Assembly (NCBI RefSeq): GCF_042665095.1
Contig: NZ_JBHTBV010000001.1
DNA length: 64,000 nucleotides
Reading direction: 5' to 3' (one strand)
DNA from: Gordonibacter pamelaeae
GTDB taxonomy: Bacteria > Actinomycetota > Coriobacteriia > Coriobacteriales > Eggerthellaceae
The notes beneath the pieces were generated by a model. It was not told where the DNA came from. It saw only the letters and a program-made list of their open reading frames with translations, and did not search any database. Positions within the stretch are counted from its first letter, which is position 1; each line of letters begins with the position of its first letter. A program made the translations under genes and the position numbers. This document shows positions 1-9,000 of this stretch, piece by piece.

Positions 1-52
1 ACCCTAGTAAAAGTGTAGCAATTATGGTGCGCGCCGTCTTTTCCCGTGGCGG

Positions 53-83
53 TTGACTTGGAGCAGGCTCCGGGGTATATGCT
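53..83 (+). promoter_or_regulatory. MerR-type promoter with long spacer and dyad
   Basis: A -35 TTGACT (53-58) and a -10 TATGCT (78-83) are separated by 19 bp. The spacer holds the dyad GGAGC-AG-GCTCC (60-71). A 19-bp spacer with a dyad between the hexamers is the hallmark of MerR-family activated promoters, where the regulator untwists the DNA. An alternative reading, TATATG at 76-81 with a 17-bp spacer, would be an ordinary promoter. The regulator gene is not in the window and may lie to the left. The leader to the ATG at 180 is about 90 nt and extremely GC-rich. Confidence 0.55.
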
Positions 84-179
84 GCTGCCATAACCAGAGA
101 CGGCGGCGGCGCGCCCGGCCGCCCGCGGGAGGCCGAGGCCGCCTGCGGGGCCGGGGCCGCCGCGGAAAAGGAGCATGCC

Positions 180-977
180 ATGACCCCCCGGATCACCGAG
201 GCCGCACGGGCGTACCGCGAGAAGCTGTACCCCGGAAGCGCGGCCACCCTGTACGAGACCGACCCCGAGTTCGTGGAGCTGTTCGCCAACTTCGCGTTCG
301 ACGAGGTGGTGAACGCCGAGGGCGCCGGCGGCGACCTTGACGACCGCACGCGCTTCCTGGCCATCCTGTCCGCGCTGATCGGCTGCCAGGGTGTCGAGGC
401 GTTCAAGGCGCTTGCGCCGGCCGCGCTCGAGGTGGGCGTGACGCCCGTCGAGCTGAAGGAGCTGGTGTACCAGTCGATGGCCTATGTGGGCTTCGGGCGC
501 ATGCTGCCGTTTCTGCTGGCGGCGAACGAGGTGCTGTGCGAGCGCGGCGAGAGCCTGCCGCTTCCGCCCCAGGGCACGACGACGCGCGAGAGCCGCCGCG
601 CGGCCGGCAACGAGCTGCAGGTGGAGTTGTTCGGCGAGGGCCTGCGCTCGGCATGGGAGCGCGGGCCCGAGGACCGGCGCCCTGTGAGCGCGTGGCTGGC
701 CGGCAACTGCTTCGGCGACTGGTACACCCGTGGCGGACTGGGGCTGGCCGAGCGCGAGCTGGCGACGCTCGTGCTGCTGGCCGCGCAGGGCGGCTGCGAG
801 CCCCAGCTTGCCGCCCATGCGCTGGCGAACCTGCGCGCGGGCAACGGCAGGGAGCTGCTGGCGGGCGCCGTGTCGCAGTGCGTGCCCTACATAGGCTACC
901 CGCGCGTGCTGAACGCGCTCGCCTGCATCGACGAGGCTGCCGAGCGCTTCGCGGCCGAGGGGGAGGCGGGCGCGTAG
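180..977 (+). CDS. Carboxymuconolactone decarboxylase (AhpD-like) family protein, two-domain
   Basis: This 265-residue protein consists of two all-helical CMD/AhpD-like repeats, roughly residues 35-120 and 165-255. The second repeat ends with a C...H pattern (GGCEPQLAAHALANLRAGN) typical of the CMD core. No CxxC peroxidatic motif is visible, so an AhpD-type peroxidase role is not supported. Family members act as decarboxylases or small redox/detoxification enzymes; the substrate here is unknown. The start follows AAAAGGAG at a good distance. It converges with a Fe-S aldo/keto reductase and sits behind a MerR-like promoter, suggesting an inducible stress or detoxification gene. Confidence 0.85.
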   Translation: MTPRITEAARAYREKLYPGSAATLYETDPEFVELFANFAFDEVVNAEGAGGDLDDRTRFLAILSALIGCQGVEAFKALAPAALEVGVTPVELKELVYQSMAYVGFGRMLPFLLAANEVLCERGESLPLPPQGTTTRESRRAAGNELQVELFGEGLRSAWERGPEDRRPVSAWLAGNCFGDWYTRGGLGLAERELATLVLLAAQGGCEPQLAAHALANLRAGNGRELLAGAVSQCVPYIGYPRVLNALACIDEAAERFAAEGEAGA

Positions 978-1000
978 GGCGCCCGCGGTGGGCGGGGCTG

Positions 1001-2143
1001 CTACGCGAACAGCGCGGCGGCCTTCTCCATGCGCTCGGCCACCGGCACGCCGAAGGGGCAGCGCGGCTCGCACGCCCGGCAGGCGATGCAGTCGGCGGCC
1101 GCGGCGTCGAGCGACCCGTAATGGGCGCGCACGCCGGCGGGGACCTCGTCCTGCATCGTGGCCAGATCGTAGAACTTGTTCACGAGCGCGATGTCGATGC
1201 CGGACAGGCAGGGCGCGCAGTGCCCGCAGTACGTGCACTGGCCGAAGTAGGCGTGCCTCGGTGCGCCGGCCAGCACGCTCGCGTAGTCCTTCGCCGCGTC
1301 GTCGGCGGTCTCGTAGGCGCAGGCGTCGGCCACGTGGGACGGCTCGCCGAAACCGGCCATGATGCTGGCCACGGCAGGGCGCGTGAGCGCGTAGTGGATG
1401 CACTGCACGGGCGTCATCGCCACGCCGAACGGCGACGCCTCGGCGCTGAACAGGCGGCCTCCGGCATAGCCCTTCATGACGGTGAGGCCCACGCCCTCGC
1501 GCTCGCAGAGCGCGTAGAGCTCCGCCCGCGCCGGGTCCATGCCGCCCAGCTCGTCGGCGTAGTCGAACGTGAACGCATCGTCGAGGCTGGCCGTGGCGGG
1601 CAGGAGGTCGAAGGCGGGGTTCACGCTGAACATGATGGCCTCCACCTCGCCGGAGAGCGCCGCGCGGCGCGCCACCTCGGGCGCGTGGGTGGACAGGCCG
1701 ATATGGCCTATCGTTCCCGCCTCCTTGAGCGCGCGCACGTAGGCGATGAACTCGCCGGCCATGATGGCCTCGAACTCCTCCACGTCGTCCACGTAGTGGA
1801 TCATGCCGAGCTCCACGTGGTCGGTGCCCAGGCGTGCGAGCAGGTCCTCGAACGCGGGGCGCACCGCGTCGAGGTCCCGCGTGCGCGTGTACTGGCCGTT
1901 CTGCCAGGTGGAGCCGATGTGTCCCTGGATGATCCAGCGGTCGCGCTCTCCCGCGATGGCGGCGCCCAGGTTGCTGCGCACCTCGGGCTCGGCCATCCAG
2001 CAGTCCAGGATGTTGATGCCGGACGCGGCGCACGCGTCCGCCACGGCCTTCACCTCGGCCGCCGTCTTCTTCTCCATCCACTCGGCCCCGAAGCCGATCT
2101 CGCTCACCTCAAGGCCGGTGCGGCCCAGTTCCCGATAGCGCAT
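1001..2143 (-). CDS. Aldo/keto reductase with C-terminal 4Fe-4S dicluster domain
   Basis: This 380-residue protein begins with an AKR TIM-barrel (MRYRELGRTGLEVSEIGFG) and ends with a ferredoxin-like region containing CTYCGHCAPC and CIACRACEPRCPFGVPV, enough cysteines for two [4Fe-4S] clusters. Such iron-sulfur aldo/keto reductases are frequent in anaerobes, and their substrates are mostly unknown. The region that normally reads D-x-A-x-x-Y is DCWMAEP here, so the classical catalytic tyrosine is not evident. I chose the internal ATG at 2143 because AAGGGGG precedes it; a longer frame upstream lacks an RBS. Convergent to the CMD gene with a 23-bp gap. Confidence 0.88.
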   Translation of the reverse strand: MRYRELGRTGLEVSEIGFGAEWMEKKTAAEVKAVADACAASGINILDCWMAEPEVRSNLGAAIAGERDRWIIQGHIGSTWQNGQYTRTRDLDAVRPAFEDLLARLGTDHVELGMIHYVDDVEEFEAIMAGEFIAYVRALKEAGTIGHIGLSTHAPEVARRAALSGEVEAIMFSVNPAFDLLPATASLDDAFTFDYADELGGMDPARAELYALCEREGVGLTVMKGYAGGRLFSAEASPFGVAMTPVQCIHYALTRPAVASIMAGFGEPSHVADACAYETADDAAKDYASVLAGAPRHAYFGQCTYCGHCAPCLSGIDIALVNKFYDLATMQDEVPAGVRAHYGSLDAAAADCIACRACEPRCPFGVPVAERMEKAAALFA

Positions 2144-2212
2144 GGTTTCCCCCTTGCTCGTTTCTCCGTACGTCGATGATACCGCCGAGTGCGCCTGCAT
2201 GCGAACGCGCGG

Positions 2213-4678
2213 CTACCTTCCGAGCGCCCGGCGCAGGCAGGCGGCCGTGGCGCCCTCGCCGTGCGCGGCGAGCTCGGCGGGGGTTCCCGCGAACACGAGG
2301 CGGCCGCCGCGCTCGCCTCCCTCGGGGCCGAGGTCGACCACCCAGTCGCTCGCGCACAGCACCCGATGGTCGTGCTCCACCGCCACGACCGTGTTGCCGG
2401 CGTCGACCAGGCGGTCGAGCAGCGCGAGGAAGTGCTCCACGTCCTGCGGGTGCAGGCCGCGCGTGGGCTCGTCCAGCAGGTAGAGCGTGCGCCCGCGGCC
2501 GCCGCCGAGAAGTTCCCGCGCCAGCTTCAGCCGCTGGCCCTCGCCGCCCGAGAGCGTGGTGAGCGGACGTCCCAGCTCCAGGTAGCCCAAGCCCACGTCG
2601 GACAGGAGGCCGAGCGCGCGGGCGATCTTGGGGCGGGCGGAGAAGACGTCCCGGGCCTCGTCCACCGACAGCGCCAGCACGTCGGCGATGGAACGCCCGT
2701 CGAGCGTGGCCTCCAGCACCTCGTCGTGGAAGCGCCGGCCGTGGCAGGCGGGGCAGGGGGCCTGCACGTCCTGGAAGAACAGCAGATTGCTCGTGACGGT
2801 GCCCATGCCCTCGCACGTCTCGCAGCGGCCGCCGGGCGTGTTGAACGAGAACGCCTTGGCCGCGAGCCCGCGCGAGCGCGCCTCCGGGGAGGCGGCGAAG
2901 GCCGCGCGGACGGGCGCCCACACGTCTGTGTACGTGGCCACGTTCGAGCGTTTCATGCGCGCGATGGGCGCCTGCCCCACGGCGACGATGCGGTCGAGGT
3001 GTGCGCAGCCGGACACGGCGTTCTCGGGGCCGCGCGCATCGCCGCGGGCCAGGATGTCGAACACGGGCGTGGACTTGCCCGAGCCGGACGGGCCCGTCAC
3101 CGCCACGAGGCACCCGGCGGGGATGTCCGCATCCAGATGGTCGAGGTTGAACCGGGTGGCGTTGCGCAGCTCGATCGGAGCGCCCTGGGGAGCGCGCGGC
3201 GCCGCCTTGGGCGCGAGCGGGCGCGCGAGGAAGCGTCCCGTGGCGGAGTCGGGCGCGGCCGCGAGGTCGGCGAGCGACCCCTCGGCCACCACGCGCCCGC
3301 CGTGCGCGCCCGCGCCGGGGCCCAGGTCCACCAGGTGGTCGGCCGCGCGCATGACGTCCGGGTCGTGCTCGATGACGAGCACGGTGTTGCCCAGGTCGCG
3401 CAGGCGCCGCAGGATGCCCACGAGGCCCTCCGTGTCGCGGGGGTGGAGCCCCGCGGTGGGCTCGTCCAGGATGTAGACGACGCCGGAGAGCTCCGAGTCC
3501 AGCACGGCGGACAGGCGCAGCCGCTGCAGCTCGCCGCCCGAGAGCGTGGCGGTTGCGCGGTCGAGCGTCAGGTAGTCCAGGCCCACGGCCCCGATGCGCG
3601 CGAGCTTCGTCTCCATGTCCAGCAGGTAGTCCTTCACCACCGCGCGGCGCGGCCCATCCAGCTGCGTGCCCACCCGGCGCACCCACGCCGCGAGCTCGCG
3701 CAGCGACCGGCCCGCCAGCTGGGGCAGCCGCGTGCCCGCAACAACCACGTCGCGGCCCCGCAGGCCCAGGCGCTCGCCGCCGCAGGCGGGGCAGGGGGTG
3801 CGCATGACGAAAGCGCGCACGCCCTTCGCGTCGGGCCCCTGCTCGCCCAGGCGGCGCATGAGCAGCGGAACCACGCCCTCGAAGCGCCCGTCGGCCACCT
3901 TCCGGGGCGGCTCGACCTGCGGCAGCGTGCGCTCGAGCGCGGGCGCCTTGACCCCCTCGTACAAGAGCGCCTTCTGCAGCGTGTCGAACGATGCCACGGG
4001 CGCGTGCGCGGGGTCGGGCAGGCCGAAATGTCGGCACGCCGCGCGGAACACGCCTATCTGGTATTCCCGGTACTTCGCCTGCCAGAAGGCCACGGCACCG
4101 TCCTCGAGCGACAGGGACTCGTCCACGGCGGCCGCGCGGTCCACCGCGAGCACGTCGCCCATGCCCTCGCACGTGGGGCAGGCGCCCTCGTGCGTGTTGA
4201 ACGAGAACTCCGTGCGCGTGACCTTGTCCATGCGCTCGCCGCACGAGGGGCAGAACTGGTACACGCGGAAGTCATCGCCCACGCGCTCCGTCTCCTCTGC
4301 GCAGTCGGCCGCGCAGAGCATCTGTCCGCAGTGCGGGCAGGGGTACTCGCCCAGCTTCTCGAACACCATGCGCAGCGCCGTGTACACGTCGGTCGCCGTG
4401 CCCACGGTGGAGCGCGGGTTGCGGTTCGCGCCGTCCTGCAGGATGGCTATGGCGGGGGAGGCGCCCCGCACGCGCTCGACGGCGGGCTTGGGGATGCCCT
4501 GCATCGAGAGGGCCTCCAGGTGCAGACGCTGGCATTCGGTGGCCAGCACGTCCACGAGCAGGGTGGACTTGCCCGAGCCCGACACGCCCGTGAACACGGT
4601 GATCTTGTTTTTGGGGATGGCGAGCGTGACGTCGCGCAGGTTGCCCTCGCGCGCGCCGACGATGGTGAGGGTATCCAA
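2213..4678 (-). CDS. UvrA-like ABC ATPase (class II, without UvrB-binding domain)
   Basis: This 821-residue tandem ABC protein has two Walker A motifs (GVSGSGKST near residue 31 and GPSGSGKST in the second half), two signature motifs (LSGGELQRLRL, LSGGEGQRLKL), two Walker B motifs ending DEPTAGLHP and DEPTRGLHP, and paired CxxC zinc-binding motifs. Canonical UvrA is about 940 residues; the shorter length and early layout fit class II paralogues, linked in other bacteria to drug tolerance or damage handling rather than UvrB loading. The second Walker A continues GKSTP, where most family members have GKSTL. Translation probably starts at a TTG (4678) preceded by GAAAGGA, 36 bp after nth, so the two likely form an operon. 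Confidence 0.85.
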   Translation of the reverse strand: MDTLTIVGAREGNLRDVTLAIPKNKITVFTGVSGSGKSTLLVDVLATECQRLHLEALSMQGIPKPAVERVRGASPAIAILQDGANRNPRSTVGTATDVYTALRMVFEKLGEYPCPHCGQMLCAADCAEETERVGDDFRVYQFCPSCGERMDKVTRTEFSFNTHEGACPTCEGMGDVLAVDRAAAVDESLSLEDGAVAFWQAKYREYQIGVFRAACRHFGLPDPAHAPVASFDTLQKALLYEGVKAPALERTLPQVEPPRKVADGRFEGVVPLLMRRLGEQGPDAKGVRAFVMRTPCPACGGERLGLRGRDVVVAGTRLPQLAGRSLRELAAWVRRVGTQLDGPRRAVVKDYLLDMETKLARIGAVGLDYLTLDRATATLSGGELQRLRLSAVLDSELSGVVYILDEPTAGLHPRDTEGLVGILRRLRDLGNTVLVIEHDPDVMRAADHLVDLGPGAGAHGGRVVAEGSLADLAAAPDSATGRFLARPLAPKAAPRAPQGAPIELRNATRFNLDHLDADIPAGCLVAVTGPSGSGKSTPVFDILARGDARGPENAVSGCAHLDRIVAVGQAPIARMKRSNVATYTDVWAPVRAAFAASPEARSRGLAAKAFSFNTPGGRCETCEGMGTVTSNLLFFQDVQAPCPACHGRRFHDEVLEATLDGRSIADVLALSVDEARDVFSARPKIARALGLLSDVGLGYLELGRPLTTLSGGEGQRLKLARELLGGGRGRTLYLLDEPTRGLHPQDVEHFLALLDRLVDAGNTVVAVEHDHRVLCASDWVVDLGPEGGERGGRLVFAGTPAELAAHGEGATAACLRRALGR

Positions 4679-4714
4679 AAGGGGTCCTTTCGCCGAAGGG
4701 GAGTCGGGGGAACC

Positions 4715-5377
4715 CTACACCTTGCCGCAGCTGGGGCACAGGTCGCAGATGAAGCACTCGCCGCACTTCGGGCTGCGCGCGATGCACGTCTCGCGGCCGA
4801 ACAGCACCCACTGGTGGTTGATGGGCCCCCAGTATTCCCGCGGGTAGAGCTTGAGCAGCGCCGTCTCGGTTTTCGCCGGCGTGTCGGCGGATGGGCCCGC
4901 GAACTTCAGCCGGTGCGCGATGCGGAACACGTGCGTGTCCACCGCGATGCCCTCCACGATGCCGAACGCCTCGTTGAGCACCACGTTCGCCGTCTTGCGG
5001 CCCACGCCCGGCAGCTTCTGCAGCTCGTCGATGTCGCGCGGGATCTCGCCGCCGTAGTCGGTCACCACCATCTGGGCGCACTTGATGACGTTCGCCGCCT
5101 TCGTGTGGAAAAAGCCGATGGTGCGGATGATGTCCTCCACGTCGCGCACGTCGGCGGAGGCGAGGTCGGCCGGCGTGGGGTAGCGCTCCCACAGCTTGGG
5201 CGTGACCTTGTTCACGCCCTTGTCGGTGGTCTGCGCGGACAGCAGCACGGCGATGGTCAGGCGGAACGGGTCGCCCCAGTAGTGCAGCGCGCACTCGGCG
5301 GCCGGGTAGTGCTCGTTCATGCGGCGCGCCACCTCGAGCGTGCGCTCCCGCTTGGCGGTCATGGTCTCGCGCGGCAT
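4715..5377 (-). CDS. nth: Endonuclease III (DNA glycosylase/AP lyase)
   Basis: This 220-residue protein is a base-excision repair enzyme removing oxidised pyrimidines and nicking AP sites. The helix-hairpin-helix LPGVGRKTANVVLNEAFG includes the catalytic lysine position, followed by VDTHVFRIAHRL with the catalytic Asp. The C-terminus carries the Fe-S loop CIARSPKCGECFICDLC (C-x6-C-x2-C-x5-C). AGGAG precedes the ATG at 5377; an internal ATG five codons later is possible. It is the first gene of a probable two-gene repair operon with the downstream UvrA paralogue. Confidence 0.95.
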   Translation of the reverse strand: MPRETMTAKRERTLEVARRMNEHYPAAECALHYWGDPFRLTIAVLLSAQTTDKGVNKVTPKLWERYPTPADLASADVRDVEDIIRTIGFFHTKAANVIKCAQMVVTDYGGEIPRDIDELQKLPGVGRKTANVVLNEAFGIVEGIAVDTHVFRIAHRLKFAGPSADTPAKTETALLKLYPREYWGPINHQWVLFGRETCIARSPKCGECFICDLCPSCGKV

Positions 5378-5568
5378 AGGGTCTCCTGTCGGCTAGCGTG
5401 CGGACGGTTTCGCCTCCCAGTATAGCGAAATTCGCGGGCGCGTTGCCGCCATACGGGGAGGCGAAGGCAACCCGTGGCGATGAAAGGCGACCCTCGTGGC
5501 GGCGACGTTGGCGGTGGGGGGACATCGGGATGATCCCATGCGGCGATAGCCGGGAGCGTGGCTTCTGG

Positions 5569-5598
5569 TTGCCGCGCGCGGTATCCGAGGCGTAGAAT
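5569..5598 (+). promoter_or_regulatory. Candidate promoter in the nth-mfd gap
   Basis: TTGCCG (5569-5574) and TAGAAT (5593-5598) are 18 bp apart on the plus strand. No convincing ORF follows until mfd at 6062, so the transcript would be either a long mfd leader or a separate RNA. Confidence 0.4.
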
Positions 5599-5604
5599 CC
5601 TCCT

Positions 5605-5760
5605 TCGCCTCGATACAACGCCGAAAAGCATTCCGAAAGTCACCGCTTTGGCGTTGTGAAGGCTTTTCGCGCGCCCAGAGTCTGATTTCGACGGCGGATT
5701 GGTTGTCCTCTGCGCGTTTGCGCAGGTCGCGAACTGTACCGAGCCTCTTTTTGCCGCCGA
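5605..5760 (+). ncRNA. Candidate structured RNA with interleaved complementary segments
   Basis: ACAACGCC (5615-5622) can pair with GGCGTTGT (5650-5657), and CGAAAAGC (5622-5629) with GCTTTTCG (5662-5669). The order a-b-a'-b' allows an H-type pseudoknot or two mutually exclusive hairpins. A third hairpin, CTGCGC-GTTT-GCGCAG, lies at 5710-5725, and CCTCTTTTT follows near 5744-5752. No ORF on either strand looks real here. I do not recognise the conserved cores of tmRNA, RNase P, SRP or 6S RNA. The ends are guesses from the promoter and the T-run. Confidence 0.3.
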
Positions 5761-5807
5761 AACGCTTCACAGCGGCCGAAACGGTGACCGAGGACCCTTG
5801 GATCCTG

Positions 5808-5854
5808 AAGGGACCTCCGGAAGGGACCTCCGGAACGTGCGCCTCCGGAACGTG
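5808..5854. repeat. Short direct repeats
   Basis: AAGGGACCTCCGG occurs twice in perfect tandem (5808-5820 and 5821-5833). CCTCCGGAACGTG occurs twice at 5827-5839 and 5842-5854. It lies in non-coding DNA between the candidate RNA and mfd. Confidence 0.75.
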
Positions 5855-6005
5855 TGCCGGATGCTCCGCTCCTTCGATGCGCTGGCGCGCTCCGCCTGCC
5901 TATGGTTTCTCCTTCATGCGCGCCTTCGGGCATCGTGCAGGGCGTCCTCGGGTGGTAGAATCGTCTGCGCTGTTCGCGCCTGCGCGGGCGGCAGGCAGAA
6001 ACCTT

Positions 6006-6036
6006 GCACGAGGCCGCGAATCGCGGCTTTTCGTGC
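6006..6036 (+). promoter_or_regulatory. Stem-loop just upstream of mfd
   Basis: GCACGA (6006-6011) pairs with TCGTGC (6031-6036), and inside it GCCGC pairs with GCGGC. The hairpin ends about 25 nt before the mfd ATG. It could be a leader structure affecting mfd translation, or a terminator for the upstream RNA; TTTT lies inside the stem rather than after it. Confidence 0.4.
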
Positions 6037-6061
6037 TGTTCGCATACGGATAGGATACGCC

Positions 6062-9000
6062 ATGCTCATCGACTCACTGACGTTCACCCTGGAGAAATCG
6101 GGTTGCCTCGACGCGTTCTGGGGCAAGCTCGACGAGGGCCTCGACGGCACGCTCGGCGTGGCCTCGTCGGCGCGGCCGTTCCTCGTGGCGGCGCGGTTCG
6201 CGCACCGGCCGCAGACGACGCTCGTCGTGGTGGCGGGCGAGGAGGCGGCCATCGCGTTCGCGCGGCAGGTAGCGGCATATTTGGGCGACGAGCGCGTCAT
6301 GCGCTTCCCCGAGCGCTCCGACTACCCGTGGGGCGGCAAGCCGGGCGACCCGGCCCAGGCGGCGCGCCGCCTGGAGGCCGTGCATGCGCTGGCCTCCGGC
6401 CGCGAGGCCGTGGTGGTGGCGAGCGCCCGCGCGCTCGTGCGCGCGCTGCCGCCGGCAGGGTCGAACGTGCACCTTCCGCTCGTGTTCGAGGCCGGCCGCG
6501 AGCTGGCGGACATGGAGGGCGCGAAGGCGGCGGGCATCGCCGAGTTCGGGGACGTGGCGCGGGCCCTCGAGGAGCGCGGCTACCAGAACACCGGCGAGCT
6601 GGACGGTCCCGGCACGTTCGCCGTGCGCGGCGGCACCATGGACGTGTTCCCCGGCAACCTGGTGTACCCGGTGAGGCTCGACTTCTTCGGCGACGAGCTG
6701 GACGAGATCCGCCGCATCGTGCCCACCACCGGGCAGACCATCGCCTCGCTGCCCCGCGCCGACGTGTACCCCGTCGTGGAGTTCGCGGCCACGAAGGGCG
6801 CGCTCGCCCGCGCGCGGCAGAAGCTCGAGCGGCCCGCCGAGACGAACGCCGCGCTGCGCGACGTGCTGGAGAGGCTGGACGGAGGCCTGCGCGAAGGCGG
6901 CTCGGACGTGCTCTTGCCCTACCTGTACAAGACCACCTCCACGCTCGGCGACTACGTGCGTCCCGGCTCCCTCTCGGTGCTGGTGGAGCCGCGCTCGCTC
7001 TTCGACGACATGACGCACGCCTACGAGGACCTGGCCGGGCGGGCGAAGGGGACGGGCATCGCGCTCGAGGGCCTCTACGCCGAGCCCGCTTCCGTGAGCT
7101 TCGGCGACGGCCAGCGCGCCACGTACGTGTCCATCATGCGCGTGGGCGGGCAGATCGACGACGAGCTGCCGGTCAAGCGCGTGGAGGTGGCGGGACACCC
7201 CGACAAGCTCTACGGCCGCCTGCGCACGCTCGTGGACGGCGGCTACACGGTGGTGTTCAGCGCCCCGAACTTCCGCGCCCGCCAGGACATGAAGCTGGCC
7301 TTCGTGGACGTGGGTCTGCCCATCCAGGAGACGCTGGATTCCGACGTTCTCCCGAACGTCGGAGCTGCCGACGCTGCGGGAACCCTCGCCGACCCTGCGA
7401 ACGACCGGCGGGACGGGGAGACCGCCGGCGCGGCCAAGCGCCGGCTGCGGCGCGGCGTGGTGAACGTGGTGGACGTGGGCATCCCGCTCGGCATGATCAT
7501 CCCGAAGGCGAAGCTGGCGCTCGTGAGCGTGTCGGATACGCAGGGGGCGTCGGCGGCGCGCCCGAGCCGGCACATCGACGTCACGGACATCACCTTCCCC
7601 TACAAGCCGGGCGACTACGTGGTCCATGCCGCGCACGGCGTGGCGCACTTCAAGGAGCTCGTGCGCCGCGACGTGGACGGCACGGCGCGCGACTACCTGC
7701 TGCTGGAGTACGCCGAGGGCGACAAGCTCTACGTGCCGGTGGAGCAGCTGGACCGCGTGACGCGCTACGTGGGCCCCGAGGGCGCCTCCCCGCGCCTCAC
7801 GCGCCTGAACACGGCCGACTGGTCGCGCGCCATGAGCAAGGCCTGCGCCGCCACGAAGAAGCTCGCCTTCGACCTGGTGGACGTGTACACGCGCCGCGCC
7901 ACCGTGCAGGGCTACCGCTTCGGCCCCGACACGCCGGCCCAGCGCGAGATGGAGGAGGCGTTCCCGTACCAGGAGACGCCCGACCAGCTCTCCGCCATCG
8001 CCGACGTGAAGGCCGACATGCAGTCCGCCAAGCCCATGGACCGGCTGGTCTGCGGCGACGTGGGCTTCGGCAAGACCGAGGTGGCCATCCGCGCCGCGTT
8101 CAAGGCCACGCAGGACAAGAAGCAGGTCATGGTGCTCTGCCCCACCACCATCCTCGCGCAGCAGCACTTCACCAACTTCAAGGAGCGCTGCGAGCCCTTC
8201 GGCGTGCGCGTGGAGGTGCTCTCGCGCTTCCGCACGCCCGCCCAGCAGGCCGAGGCGCTCAAAGGGTTCCAGGAGGGCGACGTGGACATCCTCGTGGGCA
8301 CGCATCGGCTGCTCTCGCGCGACGTGAACCCGCACGATTTGGGCCTGGTGATCATCGACGAGGAGCAGCGCTTCGGCGTGGGACACAAGGAGCAGCTGAA
8401 GAACCTGCGCGAGTCCATCGACGTGCTGACGCTCTCGGCCACGCCCATCCCGCGCACCATGCAGATGAGCCTGTCGGGCGTGCGCGACATGAGCCTCATC
8501 CTCACGCCGCCCGACGAGCGCCGCCCCGTCGAGGTGCACGTGGGCGAGTGGGACCCGGACCTCGTGAGCGCCGCCATCCGCCGCGAGCTGGCGCGCGGCG
8601 GGCAGGTGTACTACGTGTCCAACCGCGTGCGCACCATGGAGGAGGCCGTGGGCCGCGTGGCGGCGGCCGCCGGCGAGGCGCGCGTGGGCGTGGCGCACGG
8701 GCAGATGTCTAAGGAGGAGCTCGAGCGCGTGATGGAGGACTTCAGCGCCGGCGAGCTGGACGTGCTCGTGGCCACCACCATCATCGAGAGCGGCATCGAC
8801 AACCCGCACACGAACACCCTCATCATAGAGGACTCCCAGCGCTACGGCCTGGCGCAGATGTACCAGCTGAAGGGCCGCGTGGGACGCTCGTCCACGCAGG
8901 CCTACGCCTACTTCATGTTCCCCGAGCACGTGAGCCTGACCGAGGAGGCCCAGGCGCGCCTCACCGCGCTCGACGAGCACACCGACTTGGGCAGCGGCAT

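Noticed and set aside
536..2179. Very long open frames on the strand opposite to the aldo/keto reductase (547 codons) and UvrA (1078 codons from 2189)
   Set aside because: They mirror well-supported genes, are rich in Arg/His/Ala as expected for GC-rich antisense frames, and have no RBS or recognisable domain.
5359..5933. Short ORFs in the nth-mfd gap (up to 125 codons on the minus strand)
   Set aside because: No RBS, unlike codon composition on the two strands, and they cover the structured repeats; judged non-coding.
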